Shown here: positions 23,149 to 34,645 of the stretch, in pieces
How the letters are laid out: each line of letters starts with the position of its first letter
Numbering within the stretch: the first letter of the stretch is position 1
Source: Diphasiastrum complanatum
Taxonomy: Eukaryota; Streptophyta; Lycopodiopsida; Lycopodiales; Lycopodiaceae
DNA: 64,000 nt
NCBI GenBank assembly: GCA_029204225.1
Contig: CM055114.1
Location: 17,649,849-17,713,848 of the forward strand
Reading direction: 5' to 3'
Position numbers and translations under genes: made by a program
The notes under the pieces: generated by a model
The model's input: the letters and a program-made list of their open reading frames with translations, nothing else
What the model was told of the DNA's origin: nothing
The model's database searches: none

Positions 23149-25249
23149 CTCCCTCTTCAACATTGGATGCTAGTTTCAACATAGTCTTTGAGCACATTCC
23201 AAGATTAGATCTATGCATTAAATATAGGTCCTTTCCCAATGGTTTGGTGAAGATATCAGCCACACACTCCTTTGAAGAGACATGTTGAAGCTCCACCTCT
23301 TTGGCAATGACTTGATCTCTCACAAAATGGTGAGCAATCTCAATGTGCTTGCTCCTTGCATGAAAAACAGGATTGCTTGCCAAGCTTTGGGCTGAAAGGT
23401 TATCACAAAGTATGATTGGAGTCTTCTCTGGTTCCAGCAAGTGAAGATCCAATAACATCCTCTTGATCCAAAGAATCTCCTTGGTGCATGTTGTTAATGC
23501 CTTGTACTCGGCTTCGGTGGAAGATAGAGAGATAGTTGGTTGCTTCTTTGATAGCCATGAGACCACTCCATCTCCAAGATAGATTGCAAAGGCACTTGTT
23601 GACTTCCTATCCATTTGATCACCTGCAAAATCTGAATCTGAAAATCCACAAAGGTTAGGTGTAGTACCTCCATACAAGATGCCAAAATCTCTAGATCCCG
23701 AGATGTATCTAAGTACTCTCTTTCCTAGCTTCCAATGAGCCTCACTAGGATCTTGCATAAATTGACTTAGTTTACCAACCACAAAGCTTAGATCAGGTCT
23801 TGTGATGGTTAACCATATAAGAGATCCTATTAGCTTTCTATAGAGAGTAATGTCCTTGAAGGATCTTTCATTACTTCTTGTAGTTAGCTTTACATTTGAT
23901 TCCATAGGAGTAGAAACAACTTTACAATCTTCCATATGAAACCTTTTTAGAATAGAGTTAACATACTTTTCTTGACATATGAATGTAGATTTAGAAGTTC
24001 TAATAATCTCTATTCCTAAGATATAATGAAGTTTACCAAGATCTTGAATTTCAAACTCTCTTTTGAGTGCCATCTTGATTTCATCTATATCTAGATTGTT
24101 ATCACCACTTAAGATAATGTCATCAACATAGATCAAAAGTAAAGTGATATCATTTTCATTCAATCTAAAGTAGAGAGAATGATCATACTCACTCATAACA
24201 AAGTTTTGAGAAAGTAAGAAGGAATTGAGCTTAGCATACCAACTCCTTGGTGCTTGCTTTAGCCCATACAAACTCTTTTGGAGATAGCACACATGATTAG
24301 GCTCATCATGTGAAACATAGCCCTCGGGTTGCTCCATGTAAATATCTTCTTCAAGATCACCATTCAAGAAGGCATTAGTAACATCCATTTGCCACATATC
24401 CCAATCATAAAGAGTTGCAAGAGAGATTAGGATTCGAATAGTTACCATCTTTGCCACGGGTGCAAAGGTCTCATCATAGTCAATACCATATTCTTGAGCA
24501 TACCCCTTTGCCACCAACCTTGCCTTGTACTTGTTGATTGATCCATCTTGATTTGTCTTGATCTTGAAGATCCACTTACAACCAATTGCCTTCTTGTCCT
24601 TTGGAAGCTTTACCAACCTCCATGTGTTGCTTTTGATGAGTGCTTGATGCTCATGATCCATGGCTTGGATCCATTCCTTCTTTTGAATTGCTTCACCTAC
24701 ACAAGTTGGTTCATCAAAAGAGGTAAGAAAAGCAAAGTTAGAGTTGTCCACCACTTGCTTTCCTTTTTCATCATAGGTTAGCCTTGATGGCTTAGCCCTT
24801 TGCCTTTGAGTCTTCCTTGAAGTTTGCTTTGGAGTGGCATCTCCATCTTCATCCAAGACATCTTGCACATCATGATGATTAGTAGGCACATCAACATCAA
24901 CATCAACAACATTGGAAACATTCTCTTCATGAAAGATGACATCCCTACTTATGACAACTTTCTTTGTAGAAGGAATGTACACTTTGTAAGCCTTGCTTAC
25001 TTCACTATAGCCAACAAACACACCCTTCTTTGATGAAAGATCTTCTTTAGTTCTATCATCAAGTGTGATATTGACAAAACATGTACATCCAAAGATCCTA
25101 CAATGCTTGACACTCGGCCTTCTACCATAAAGAACCTCATGAGGAGTTTTACCATCCAAGGAAGCACTTGTCCATCTATTACATAGATAGTTAGCACATG
25201 CTAAAGCTTCCCCCCAAAAAGACTTAGCAAGATTAGCATGTAGTCTCAT
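23144..25249 (-). CDS. pol: Copia-1 pol: integrase end, reverse transcriptase, RNase H
   Basis: 701 codons in the same frame as the upstream gag ORF, separated from it by the TGA at 25265-25267. Residues 1-110 are the integrase C-terminal part (FWGEALACANYL, GRRPSVKHCRIFGC). Reverse transcriptase runs about 200-450, with Asp289 in QMDVTNAFLNG and the catalytic YVDD at 374-377. RNase H runs about 530-690, with SDSDFAGD, the STEAEY glutamate and LCDN. It ends in ADIFTKPLGKDL and EEGV. All catalytic residues I can place are intact. It copies the element RNA into DNA inside the particle. Expression would require readthrough or reversion of the TGA. Confidence 0.95.
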   Translation of the reverse strand: MRLHANLAKSFWGEALACANYLCNRWTSASLDGKTPHEVLYGRRPSVKHCRIFGCTCFVNITLDDRTKEDLSSKKGVFVGYSEVSKAYKVYIPSTKKVVISRDVIFHEENVSNVVDVDVDVPTNHHDVQDVLDEDGDATPKQTSRKTQRQRAKPSRLTYDEKGKQVVDNSNFAFLTSFDEPTCVGEAIQKKEWIQAMDHEHQALIKSNTWRLVKLPKDKKAIGCKWIFKIKTNQDGSINKYKARLVAKGYAQEYGIDYDETFAPVAKMVTIRILISLATLYDWDMWQMDVTNAFLNGDLEEDIYMEQPEGYVSHDEPNHVCYLQKSLYGLKQAPRSWYAKLNSFLLSQNFVMSEYDHSLYFRLNENDITLLLIYVDDIILSGDNNLDIDEIKMALKREFEIQDLGKLHYILGIEIIRTSKSTFICQEKYVNSILKRFHMEDCKVVSTPMESNVKLTTRSNERSFKDITLYRKLIGSLIWLTITRPDLSFVVGKLSQFMQDPSEAHWKLGKRVLRYISGSRDFGILYGGTTPNLCGFSDSDFAGDQMDRKSTSAFAIYLGDGVVSWLSKKQPTISLSSTEAEYKALTTCTKEILWIKRMLLDLHLLEPEKTPIILCDNLSAQSLASNPVFHARSKHIEIAHHFVRDQVIAKEVELQHVSSKECVADIFTKPLGKDLYLMHRSNLGMCSKTMLKLASNVEEGV

Positions 25250-25264
25250 TGCCTTGGCACATTT

Positions 25265-27097
25265 TCAAAGGGTTCTATTCTTCCTCTCGGCCACTCCATT
25301 CTGTTGTGGAGTCCTAGGACTAGACATCTCCCTCTTAATCCCATGTGCTATACAAAAGTCTTTGAACCTATTTGAGGTGTATTCCCCTCCATTATCAGAT
25401 CTTAAGCATTTGATCTTTGTATTGAATTGGTTTTCCATTTCATTCTTGAACTTGACAAATGCAGCAAACACTTCATCCTTACTTTTAAGAAGATAGATCC
25501 AAGTATACCTACTAAAGTCATCAATGAAAGTTGCATACATCTTTGCCCCACCATTGCTAGTTGTACTAGAAGAATGAATATCAGAATGCACAAGTTGAAA
25601 AGCTTCTTTAGATCTAGAAGTAGATCTAGAATAAGCAAGTCTATGAGATTTGGACAAGGCACAATGTTCACAAACACTATTGTTTGCAACAAGACTTTTA
25701 GGGAGACCAAGAACAAGCTCTTTCTTTGCCATTACCTCCAAAGATTTGAAGTTGGGATGGCCCAACCTCTTGTGCCAAACTTCTTGGTTTGTCAATTGCT
25801 CCCTAGCCATACATCCTTCATGATTAGAGATCACACATGCATCAAGCTTGAAAAGTTTACCATGCCTCCTACCTTGAGCAATCAAGGATCCACATTTACT
25901 TATCAAACATGCATCTCCAATGAACTCCACATCAAGTCCTTTGTCAATCATTTGACTTACACTAAGCAAATTCTTAGTGATTGAAGGAATGTACAAAACA
26001 TTTTCAAGATTTGCTTTCCTATTTGTTGAAAGGGAAATAGGAATAGTGCCTATGCCTTTGATGTCACATTGACCATCATTTGCAGTGTAGATGATGTTAC
26101 CTTCTCCCTCATAAGACAATAAGGATGTAAAGTATTCCTTATGTCTTGTCATGTGAGATGAGGCTCCACTATCAATCCACCAAGGATCATTATCATCTAT
26201 GTTGGCTAACAAACTTGAAGTCATAACAAGTGATTCACATGTGTTATGTTCTTCCTCATCTATTGTAAGATTTCCTTGCCTCTCTCCTTGCTCTCTTTTC
26301 TTCTTATAACATTCATTTGCAAAATGACCTTTTATCCCACAATAAAAGCACTTGAACTTTGACTTATTGTTCTTAGTAGAAGAGGAAGAGGAAGAGTGAT
26401 CATCATGATCAAAGTTACCAGCTTTGGACCATTTCCCTTTGCCTTTACCTTTGCCCTTGAATTTGCCTTTTGTGAAGAAAGCCTCTTCACCTCCACCTTG
26501 CAAGGATGCACCATCAAGCTTTGATTGCAACCTATGTTCTTCAGCCAATAAGATTTCTTGCAAGTCAACCACACTTGGCAAGACTCTTTGAATGGCAAAA
26601 CTTTGCACAAGGTTAGCATGTTCATTTAGCAAACCATTCAACATAACTTGGACTATTTCACCATCTTTTATGTTCTCATCAATGCATGCTAAATCATCAC
26701 TTAGGGACTTAACTCTCAAGATAAATGCATGAGCACTTTCACCCTCTCTTTGCCTACTAGAAAATATTTGTCTCCTTAGGGTCAATACCCTAGATGTGGA
26801 CTTTGATTCAAAGAGCTTCTTTAAGGCATTCCATGCCTCACTTGCACTTTGACACTTTCCAACTTCCTTGAGAAGTTCATTTGTAACATTCATTTTAATG
26901 ATATGAAGAGCCCTTTTGGCCTTCTTATCAAACCTTTGTTGCTCTTGAAGTGTGAGAGGTCTCTCTTCAATTTCTGCAACTATGTCCATGAGTTCATTCA
27001 ACTCAAGTAAGGACTCCATCCTCACTTTCCAAGTAGAGTAGTTTGATGAACTCAACCTTTCACTAGACTCTAGCATGATCCCACCATTGGAAGCCAT
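25265..27097 (-). CDS. gag-pol: Copia-1 gag, protease and integrase core
   Basis: 610 codons from ATG 27097. The gag capsid region (about 10-190, UBN2 type) has the SSNYSTWKVRMESLLE and GESAHAFILRVK strings. A Lys/Gly-rich linker is followed by a CCHC knuckle CFYCGIKGHFANEC (250-263). The aspartic protease is at WWIDSGASSHMT (about 306-317). Integrase has an HHCC zinc site (WHKRLGH ... CEHC) and the DD35E acids at about Asp506, Asp568 and Glu604. The frame then meets TGA six codons after the Glu. Codon use matches the following pol ORF, so this is one polyprotein gene with a single nonsense change rather than two genes. Confidence 0.95.
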   Translation of the reverse strand: MASNGGIMLESSERLSSSNYSTWKVRMESLLELNELMDIVAEIEERPLTLQEQQRFDKKAKRALHIIKMNVTNELLKEVGKCQSASEAWNALKKLFESKSTSRVLTLRRQIFSSRQREGESAHAFILRVKSLSDDLACIDENIKDGEIVQVMLNGLLNEHANLVQSFAIQRVLPSVVDLQEILLAEEHRLQSKLDGASLQGGGEEAFFTKGKFKGKGKGKGKWSKAGNFDHDDHSSSSSSTKNNKSKFKCFYCGIKGHFANECYKKKREQGERQGNLTIDEEEHNTCESLVMTSSLLANIDDNDPWWIDSGASSHMTRHKEYFTSLLSYEGEGNIIYTANDGQCDIKGIGTIPISLSTNRKANLENVLYIPSITKNLLSVSQMIDKGLDVEFIGDACLISKCGSLIAQGRRHGKLFKLDACVISNHEGCMAREQLTNQEVWHKRLGHPNFKSLEVMAKKELVLGLPKSLVANNSVCEHCALSKSHRLAYSRSTSRSKEAFQLVHSDIHSSSTTSNGGAKMYATFIDDFSRYTWIYLLKSKDEVFAAFVKFKNEMENQFNTKIKCLRSDNGGEYTSNRFKDFCIAHGIKREMSSPRTPQQNGVAERKNRTL

Positions 27098-28257
27098 GAT
27101 TCTAATGTTTCTTCAACTTTTAGGTTTTGTCCTAAAGCACTTAGCACTCACTTTTCTCTCAACAAATGATAGATAAAGAGATCTATGAAGATTTAGGACC
27201 CTAAAACACTTCTATCTTGAACCTAGATGGTTTCCAAGCATAGAAAGGAAGATTGAAACACATGCAACACTTTGCACACACTAAGAATGGATTACAAAAT
27301 CAAACCAACCTGAACACACTCTTGCTTAAGCTCTCAAACTTTCCAGCAAGTGACCAAATCAAGTTATGGTGTGAAGAGTTACTTGCATTCTTAGAAAATA
27401 CCCAAAACTAGGATGCCAAGATTACCTAGTAATGAACAAACTTGATCAACATATGATCAACACACTAAGATATTGATTCAACCTGTAAAACGACATGTAA
27501 ACCACACTTCTAAAAGTTTATAAACTCCAGCAAGTGATAAATACAAGATTTAGAGGTGAATGAATGAGCACACTTAGTGAATCACAAGACTAGCTTCACT
27601 ATCTTGTCAAATCTTGGTGTTTAGATGTAGATCTAAGATCACTTCACATGAGAATGTTCCTCAACCTGTTAAGAACCTGAAAACACACTTGCATAATGGT
27701 TAACACCTTCCAGCAAATGCTCCAATCAAATTACATAAGGAGAGTTACTTACATGCTCAACAAAGTACACCAAAATTTATGCCAAAATTGATGACAATCT
27801 TTACAATATGCTCTTCACAATGGAGCTTACAATATGTTCACCCAAAAAAGGGGATCTTTCATCCAAATGGGAGCTTTGCTCAGCCTTTAGGAGAATTACA
27901 ACTCACTCAAAAGAGCATTTGTCATCCACTTAAGGAGAAGTTTCATCCACTTAAGGAGAGTGTTCATCCAAGAATGGAGATTGTCAACAATAGGATTGAA
28001 AAGAACATTGTTAGTATTGAATATGCACAAGCCTCACAATCACAAATGATTAGGTGTTATGATCTGATCCAAAATAGTTTCTTTTCAGCCTCTGATCTTC
28101 AATAGACCTGAAATATGCTTTTGATCCACAAGTTCAACTCACAAAACAAAGGTTAGTAAGATTTGATCAACAAAGCAATGCAAAATCATGCTAGAACTTG
28201 ATCAAACATCCAAATATCACCAAAAATGGAATACTTACTGTAAATAGAAGCCAACCA
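27098..28257 (-). other. Copia-1 5' leader
   Basis: About 1.16 kb between the primer site and the gag ATG with no protein motif. The plus-strand frame at 27779-28105 has no support as a gene. Confidence 0.7.
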
Positions 28258-28269
28258 GCTCTGATACCA
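28258..28269 (-). other. Copia-1 primer-binding site (tRNA-iMet)
   Basis: On the minus strand it reads TGGTATCAGAGC directly after the LTR, an exact form of the plant initiator-tRNA site. Confidence 0.95.
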
Positions 28270-28924
28270 TGTGAAAAATACAGATCCTAAGTGGATCTAA
28301 ACTCCAAGATCATTGGCTTGAATGCTTGCACTCCAAACTACATAAGCTAGGAATTGGCAACACATTCTATGCTACCTAGAATGCAAAGAACTTGATCAAA
28401 AAGCATTTATCACAAATGGAAACTTCCATAAACATCAAGTGCGGCCCAAAATAGCATTATACAGTCCATAATACATCAGCCTATCACTTTTGGAAAGCAC
28501 CTAAGATCATACACAATAGCTTGAAGACAATACACACAACAATGCTCTCAATGGAGGAAGAAACAATGACAATGATCTATTGATCTCAATGAAGCATACA
28601 AAAGGTTTCTCCAACCTGTTCTCCACGACTTCCCTACTATTTATGGATGAGGAAGATGACTCTCTCTCCTCTCTCTAGAAGGTACTTGACCCTAGATATT
28701 CCCTATATAGGAAAAATAGCTAAAAATGGCTTATATGACCAAAATACATCAAAATGGTCTCATTTTGAAGGGTATGAAGTTTGACACTTCATCATACTGA
28801 AAAAATACAGTAAATAAAAACATTGTGGCCTGGTTCACACGTGTGAAACTCCAGAACCAAAACTATTTACAATTTTAGCCAATTTAGGCCTCAAACTAGC
28901 TAGGAAATGTTGACAATTTTCACA
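28270..28924 (-). repeat. Copia-1 5' LTR
   Basis: 655 bp, reads identical to 22494-23148. It is followed on its inner side by the primer site and on its outer side by the GGTTC target repeat. Confidence 0.96.
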
Positions 28925-28929
28925 GGTTC
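28925..28929. repeat. Target-site duplication of Copia-1 (right)
   Basis: GGTTC, identical to 22489-22493. Confidence 0.95.
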
Positions 28930-29683
28930 CACAACTGGCTTTCTCCACAAACCTACCATGGACTCTTCCACTTATGCTCAGTTGCCCCACTTGCCTTCTT
29001 ATTTTTCTGAACCATTTTCATCTTACCAACCTTCATCTCTTACATTTGCTTGTTCAACCACCCCCACATCGACTTCTAACACCATATTTCCCACATCATC
29101 TTTTAAAACTTTAGACTATGTTCTAAAACAGTTTATTTCACCAACAACATAGTATAATCTCATAACTAACCCACTACTCTGCACTCGTAAATTGTTTTCG
29201 CCTTCATCACCACCTGACTTTAATTTTTCTAATCAAGGTCCACTTGATGAGACTGTGCAACCTACTATGGGACTTTCTTCATTCCTTCCAGAAGGAAAGA
29301 GCGACATTTTCACTAGATCAAAGTCCGAGGGTTCAACACCAAGGATTCTTGATACAAAGAGTGCTACAGCCTTGGATGACTATTTGGCAAGGCCCTCAAG
29401 GAAGCTGTCCGAGAAATCCATAGAAAAGATCAAAAGACGGTACGACGATCGAAAAGAGTCTGATGAATCCAAAAGACCTATAAGAAAGGAGAACGATGGG
29501 GGGGGCAAAGAAAATAACTGCAGAAGAATATCCAAAGCTCAACAGCCTCATGAATGCCTTGCGTTCACAACCCTCCTAGAGGATCGTAATGAAGCTGAAT
29601 AATGATGAGCAGCTTCAGGAGTAGCTAAGGGCACCAAGCTGGAAAAGGGTCGACCCCTGCTATGCATCAATTAAGAGAAGAGA
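28930..29683 (+). pseudogene. Retroelement-type ORF block, part 2
   Basis: Continues the reading frame of part 1 across the Copia-1 insertion: a Ser/Thr/Pro-rich segment to a stop near 29150, then a second piece (29192-29602) with a charged stretch KSIEKIKRRYDDRKES. A run of seven G near 29500 shifts the frame; the other frame continues with ITAEEYPKLNSLMNAL and MKLNNDEQLQE. No enzymatic domain seen. It is cut on the right by the Gypsy LTR at 29684. Confidence 0.5.
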
Positions 29684-30173
29684 TGTAATGACCACTAGGG
29701 ACAATCCCCTAAGATGAGGATAGGAAAACACAAGAAAACTATGGAGCAAAACCACCCAACCAATCTTAGATCCCTCCTGGAGAATCCTCCTGGATCTAGC
29801 CCCCAAGCCATGTCAATGTGACAGCAAGAGGTGAAGAGCTCAACAGGTAACCTAGACCAAAGTCGTCGACGGAATAATAACTACCTCAATATATGGAGAG
29901 TAGGATCCTGTGCATGAGCACATGCAATCCCCATGCAGGTCAACTATAAATAGGTCACAACTCTTCATGCATATCTCTTGCCTATATCAGTCACACATAC
30001 ATGCACTACTCCATATGTCTCAATTAGAGTGTCTGGATCCTCTCAAGGTCATTAGTCACCAATAGGCCTCGATGTGGAATTAAATCTAGGCATGACCAAT
30101 AATCTCGAACACTGGAGGGCCGGTCTACCATATTAGGACTATTCCATGTCCTTAGCTGAATATGGTCATAACA
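29684..30173 (-). mobile_element. 3' LTR of a decayed Gypsy element (490 bp)
   Basis: On the minus strand it begins TGTTATGACCA and ends TGGTCATTACA, near-perfect inverted ends. It is preceded on that strand by a purine run (AAGGGAAGAAG) and by a chromodomain-like coding end. Confidence 0.7.
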
Positions 30174-33100
30174 TTCTTCTTCCCTTAAACAAGTTCTGTC
30201 TACAGAACGGGAAAAAGAAAACATGAAATTATTCCTTAAGCTTTCAAGACTTACCCATGAACCATTATTCTTTGTCTGATCTTTCCATCTGAATAAGTAC
30301 TTAGAGATGCAACAATATTTCAATTGCTTGCCTCTACTCATGAATACTAACTCAAATTCTCAAAGATACACTAAGATATAAATTTTTCAAATGGGTTGAT
30401 TTTATCCAAAAGAAGTATTCGTCACCTTCATGTAATCCCAATTACATGAAACACTGGGTGATTTTACTTTATTTCAGTAATCAAATCTAAAAGCTAAAGA
30501 AATTTCAAGTTCATTTCTTGCAGAAAATAAGGCTTCTTGGTACAAATATTCTTAGAATATCCAAATATTCTAAAATACGACAATTCAGTCATCTAAAATC
30601 TCTAGGAGATCCATCAAGTCTCAGACAAACTAGATTACTGTAGTTACTCTAATGAGTTAAAGCCCCATTTCTAGCACCATATGCAAGAACTCAACAACTA
30701 TTTGTAATCTGTCTCCTATAAATCTGGAGATATAGACTGAACTTTGTACACAAGCGCTTATAAACTACAATCTGAAAGATAAGCAAATTCCTCATAAATA
30801 AGCAATTACTTAACAAAATATGTTTGTGACATCCACACAATCTCAAGTATGTATTGGAGTAAAGAAATTTAGAGCTCAAATAACAGATCTAAATTCTTGA
30901 CTCACCCAATTGATCAAGAATTACTCATTATCTTAAGAATCCTTACATTTTCTTATAATCTTCAAATGACTTTTAAGTATCAATTTATGATCCGTCAATT
31001 ATAACCATTTAGAATCTTATGACTCATCAATCATAATTTACAAGAATCCAAAACCATACTTAATCATTGGAAGATACTGGAGTATGAGTACAACATACCA
31101 CTCAGGAAATATAAGAATCATTCTGAAATCTTTTCCACAAGGAAAAACACTGGATTTCAAGAATATTCTCTCAAACCGATTCTTAATCAAATTATGAGTT
31201 CCAAATTCTACAATCGACCAAGAAATTAAAGATCATAATAACATTCATCTTTAACAATATAAAGTTAATACAATCTCCTAGAACAACAGAGATTACAAAG
31301 TCTGCTGAATTCCCAAAGTTCAATTTACCATTCTTGGCTCCATTAGGATCCGGTATCCAATTGAGCTCACATGGATTCTATCACTAATGAATCAAGTTTA
31401 TTTCTCAACTGAGAAATACTCATCCAAGAAATCAGTATCCTATGCACACAATTTCTTAATGAATTTGATTGACTCATAAATTATGTGTCTTACAAGCAAT
31501 ACACACAAAACAAACAGTTTTCGGTGAATTGTCTTCACACTGTCCATTTTACCAATTAACTTCCATAGGAATAAATCAACTACTCAAGTTAATTGCTCAT
31601 GATTTAGAAATCTTAAATTTCTAGGTGCAGATCTTAATTGTACATGTACAACACTACATTTAGACCCTTATCCAATTCACTTTTAGTTAATCTATAGATC
31701 TATCAAAACAGATCTGTTAACTCTGCAAGTAATTGTGAAACACAATACTTAATCATATGTCTATGTTCAACCACTAGGTTAAGTGCACCAAATAACCTTA
31801 GTAACTAGGAATACATAGTAGATCCAAACAAGATTAATCGTGCACATATGAGAATAATCTCACTATGACCCAATACATAAACACATATGTCATTAACTAG
31901 CAAATTTCTCCAAAATCTGCATATGTTACTCACATAACTCAATGAGAATCTTGTAACTCAACTATAGAAGATTCTATTTCTCTTGAGTAAATAACATGCA
32001 CAAACTAAGATTAGGCTGACTTATACAGACATCTTTGGAGAAAAAGTTCAGATTAAAGCTTTATTCCACTGATCCAATCCATAACTAAATGGTACTTGGT
32101 AGCCAATCAGTGAACCTGATATAACCTTTACCACTACTTCCCATATTCATGAATATCTTATAGCTCAAAAACTCCCAAATCTCCTCTAGTTTCAGATTAT
32201 TAAAAAAATAATCACTAGAGATTCTCTCTATTCACACAAGATAGTTCCACCATTGCATAGAAACTGGATTCCACAAAAGAAATCTATGCATTGGTTGATC
32301 TCATGAAAGTCTTATTCCTATCATTTTCTTTTCCTCCTTTCAAAAGAAATTTCACAATTTCGATCAAAAAGTTCCCAGGGGACAACGTATAAGATACTAA
32401 AAATTTGAAAAAGTTAGTAATGAGTCTCAAATACTATTACAATCCGGACTTTTTCCTTAAAATCATAAAATATCTTATCTCGAGTGATAGAAACATTACT
32501 TCCAATAATCAACTATCAAATAGAGTTAATCAATTGGGCTCAGGAAGTCTAAATTCCTCTTAATCAATTGAAACATCAATTGGTTCTGAGCTATATTCAC
32601 AAACCTAAAATGGAAGTATAAATTCATATAACTTTAATAGTCCTTCAGAACCTAGTTCTACACTAGAAGGAATTATATGAATCTCAATCCAATTGTCTTG
32701 TATTTAAGAAATTTCTAAAAAGTAGAGGTTTTAAATTTTAAACTAAAAGAGAAATAGCTTCTAAGGGTTTCCGATTTGGAATTTATGAGATACCATTGAG
32801 GGATCCGGATCTATATCTCATAACCTCTCCAAATACCCTAAGTAAAATTAACCAATGGTTTCAACTATTAGCATTACTATTAATGTAAATACTACCCACT
32901 GGCTTACGGATCATTCTCACAAAAGAATTTTCTCTTTTAAATCACGGATGTCCCATACCACCAGTTTTCTCTCCAAGAAAGTCCTTTGCTTTTAGATCTG
33001 ATCGTCAGAAAATCAAAAAGACTATCTAATCATCCTATATCCAATATAGGCTAAATCTTCAACCATTTCCAGAAAAAAAAAATACCTCCAACTATTGAAT

Positions 33101-33500
33101 TTTCCATTTCATTAAGTTTTCCCAGTAGACGACAATATCATCTAAGAATATCACTAGGCATTGACCCCAGTATGGACGAGAAACCTCGTTCATATACAGT
33201 TGAAATGATCTAAGTTTATTCTTCAAAACCAAAAAGAAAAATTCAATATAGCTGAAGTATACCAATAGATATCTAGTATCTATATTTAAAATGGTACAAG
33301 GAATTCAGTTCCTTTAAGAAGTTCATTAACTGCACTATTCGATAATCTAGAGATCTCAAAACTCCATCTGGATTTCCAATACCAGATGTGCACATATCTA
33401 TCCCACCAAATACTGGAGTACCCCCAAATTTGTTTCTAATGGATAGCAGTAATCCAGTTCAAAATTGTGATTTAACAAGAATCTGCAATTTCCAAACAGG
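30174..33500 (-). pseudogene. Decayed Ty3/Gypsy internal region (reverse transcriptase to chromodomain-like end)
   Basis: At about 33060-33480 on the minus strand, shifted frames give NPDGVLRSLDYR (compare KDGSWRFCIDYR) and MNEVSRPYWGQCLVIFLDDI, the Gypsy reverse transcriptase with catalytic FLDD. At about 30185-30340 an open frame gives KYLFRWKDQTKNNGSWVSLE and ends REEECYDH next to the purine tract; it resembles the chromodomain tail of plant chromoviruses. The 2.7 kb between fits RNase H and integrase in length, but I cannot read them: stops are dense and the sequence has drifted to AT, as in long-methylated elements. The 5' part is missing; the LINE begins within a few hundred bases. Confidence 0.7.
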
Positions 33501-33576
33501 GATTATTAACCAATCCAAATTACACAACATTGTCACATTTACCTACACATGTGTCTCATTTTCTTCCTCCCTTAGA

Positions 33577-33653
33577 TTTTTTAGTCACCCAAAAATTCTT
33601 TTAGCGAAGGCCCAAATTTTTCGGTCACCCAAAAATTCTTTGAGCAAAGGCCC
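33577..33653. repeat. 39-bp direct repeat
   Basis: GTCACCCAAAAATTCTTT, then AGCGAAGGCCC or AGCAAAGGCCC, occurs twice in tandem at the border between Gypsy and LINE remains. Confidence 0.8.
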
Positions 33654-33869
33654 CGAAAGCTCCATTGACACAAGTAAATGCTAGGCTACTTTCTTTTTTG
33701 ACCATACAGTTCATTTTTATTACTTCGTTAAAGTTGCCTGAAGTTAATGAAAAATCAATAAAATTTGGATCCGGGTACTCTTTTACAATATTCAACACCT
33801 CTAAAAAATTATGACCTTATTCCATTATTCATTGTTGAGAAGCGGACTCTGTGTGAAACAGAGTCCAAA

Positions 33870-34645
33870 GATACCTCTGCAAACAGTGGCATTTCCGATC
33901 TTCCATCAAGCCCGCTCATCAGCTTCCGCTCATTTCCACTGATTTCTGACACAAAGAGCTCTCTTCCTCAAACTTTTTCTAACTTGCATCTCCTCACAAT
34001 GCTTAACACATCCTATAAGATTTTTGGCTAGGTGTCTCTCCCCTCTTCTTCATTCCTTACTCTCTCCTAAACAGTTTGGGTTCGTCAAAGGGCGCAATAT
34101 CATGGATTCTATTCTCAACATCTGGGTTGCATCTGACTCTCTCCCTGCTTCTACTACTCCCTCTTTGATTCTGTGTCTAGACCTCAACAAAGCTTTTGAC
34201 AAAATTAGATGGGACGACATTCTCTGTTGTTGCCCGACCTTGGGGTTTTCTCCCTCATTTTCCAGATTTGTGCGTGCTCTCTATTCTTCCTCTTCTTCCA
34301 AGATCCTGTTCATCTGTCTGACCGTTTCTTTCCTTCTTGTGGCATCTTGCAGAGTTGTCCACTTTCTCCTATGTCGTTTGCCATTTCCATCAAGCCCCTT
34401 TCTTGTGCCTTTCGTCATGCTGCATCAGTTCATCTCATTACCCTGGTCTTCTCTCCCTTGGGGCCTCTCTCCCACCAATTTTTGTTGACGACATTACTCT
34501 CCTCTTCTTTCTGAGACCCAACTCCACTTTCTCTCCCTTTTCGTTGAGTTATGCTATTGCTCCTCCTCCCTTTTGAACAAAAGAAAGTCTAAACTTCAAT
34601 ATGTCATTACTTTTTCTACCCCCGCCTGGATTTTCACATTGGGCA
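33870..34645 (+). pseudogene. LINE (non-LTR) reverse transcriptase, part 1
   Basis: Shifted frames give the L1-type order: MLNTSYKIFG, SPKQFGFVKGRNIMDSILN, LCLDLNKAFDKIRWDD (first catalytic Asp), LGFSPSFSRFVRALY, GILQSCPLSPMSFAI and FVDDITLLF (second catalytic pair, FVDD instead of YADD). Several frameshifts break it. The endonuclease half is missing, as in most 5'-truncated LINE copies. Copia-2 is inserted after 34645 and the LINE continues at 40598. Confidence 0.85.
34641..34645. repeat. Target-site duplication of Copia-2 (left)
   Basis: GGGCA abuts the LTR at 34646 and is repeated at 40598-40602. Confidence 0.8.

Larger units (their letters stand above)
22494..28924 (-). mobile_element. 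Complete Ty1/Copia retrotransposon, Copia-1 (6431 bp)
   Basis: A minus-strand element with two 655-bp LTRs that read identical base for base, a 5-bp target duplication (GGTTC), a tRNA-iMet primer site, a gag-protease-integrase-reverse transcriptase-RNase H polyprotein in Copia order, and a polypurine tract (GTTGAAGAGGGAG) before the 3' LTR. The only visible defect is one in-frame TGA in integrase. Identical LTRs indicate a very recent insertion. It landed inside the coiled-coil ORF block. Confidence 0.97.

Noticed and set aside
33844-33866. GGACTCTG/CAGAGTCC hairpin
   Set aside because: Perfect 8-base arms but isolated; expected by chance in a window this size.
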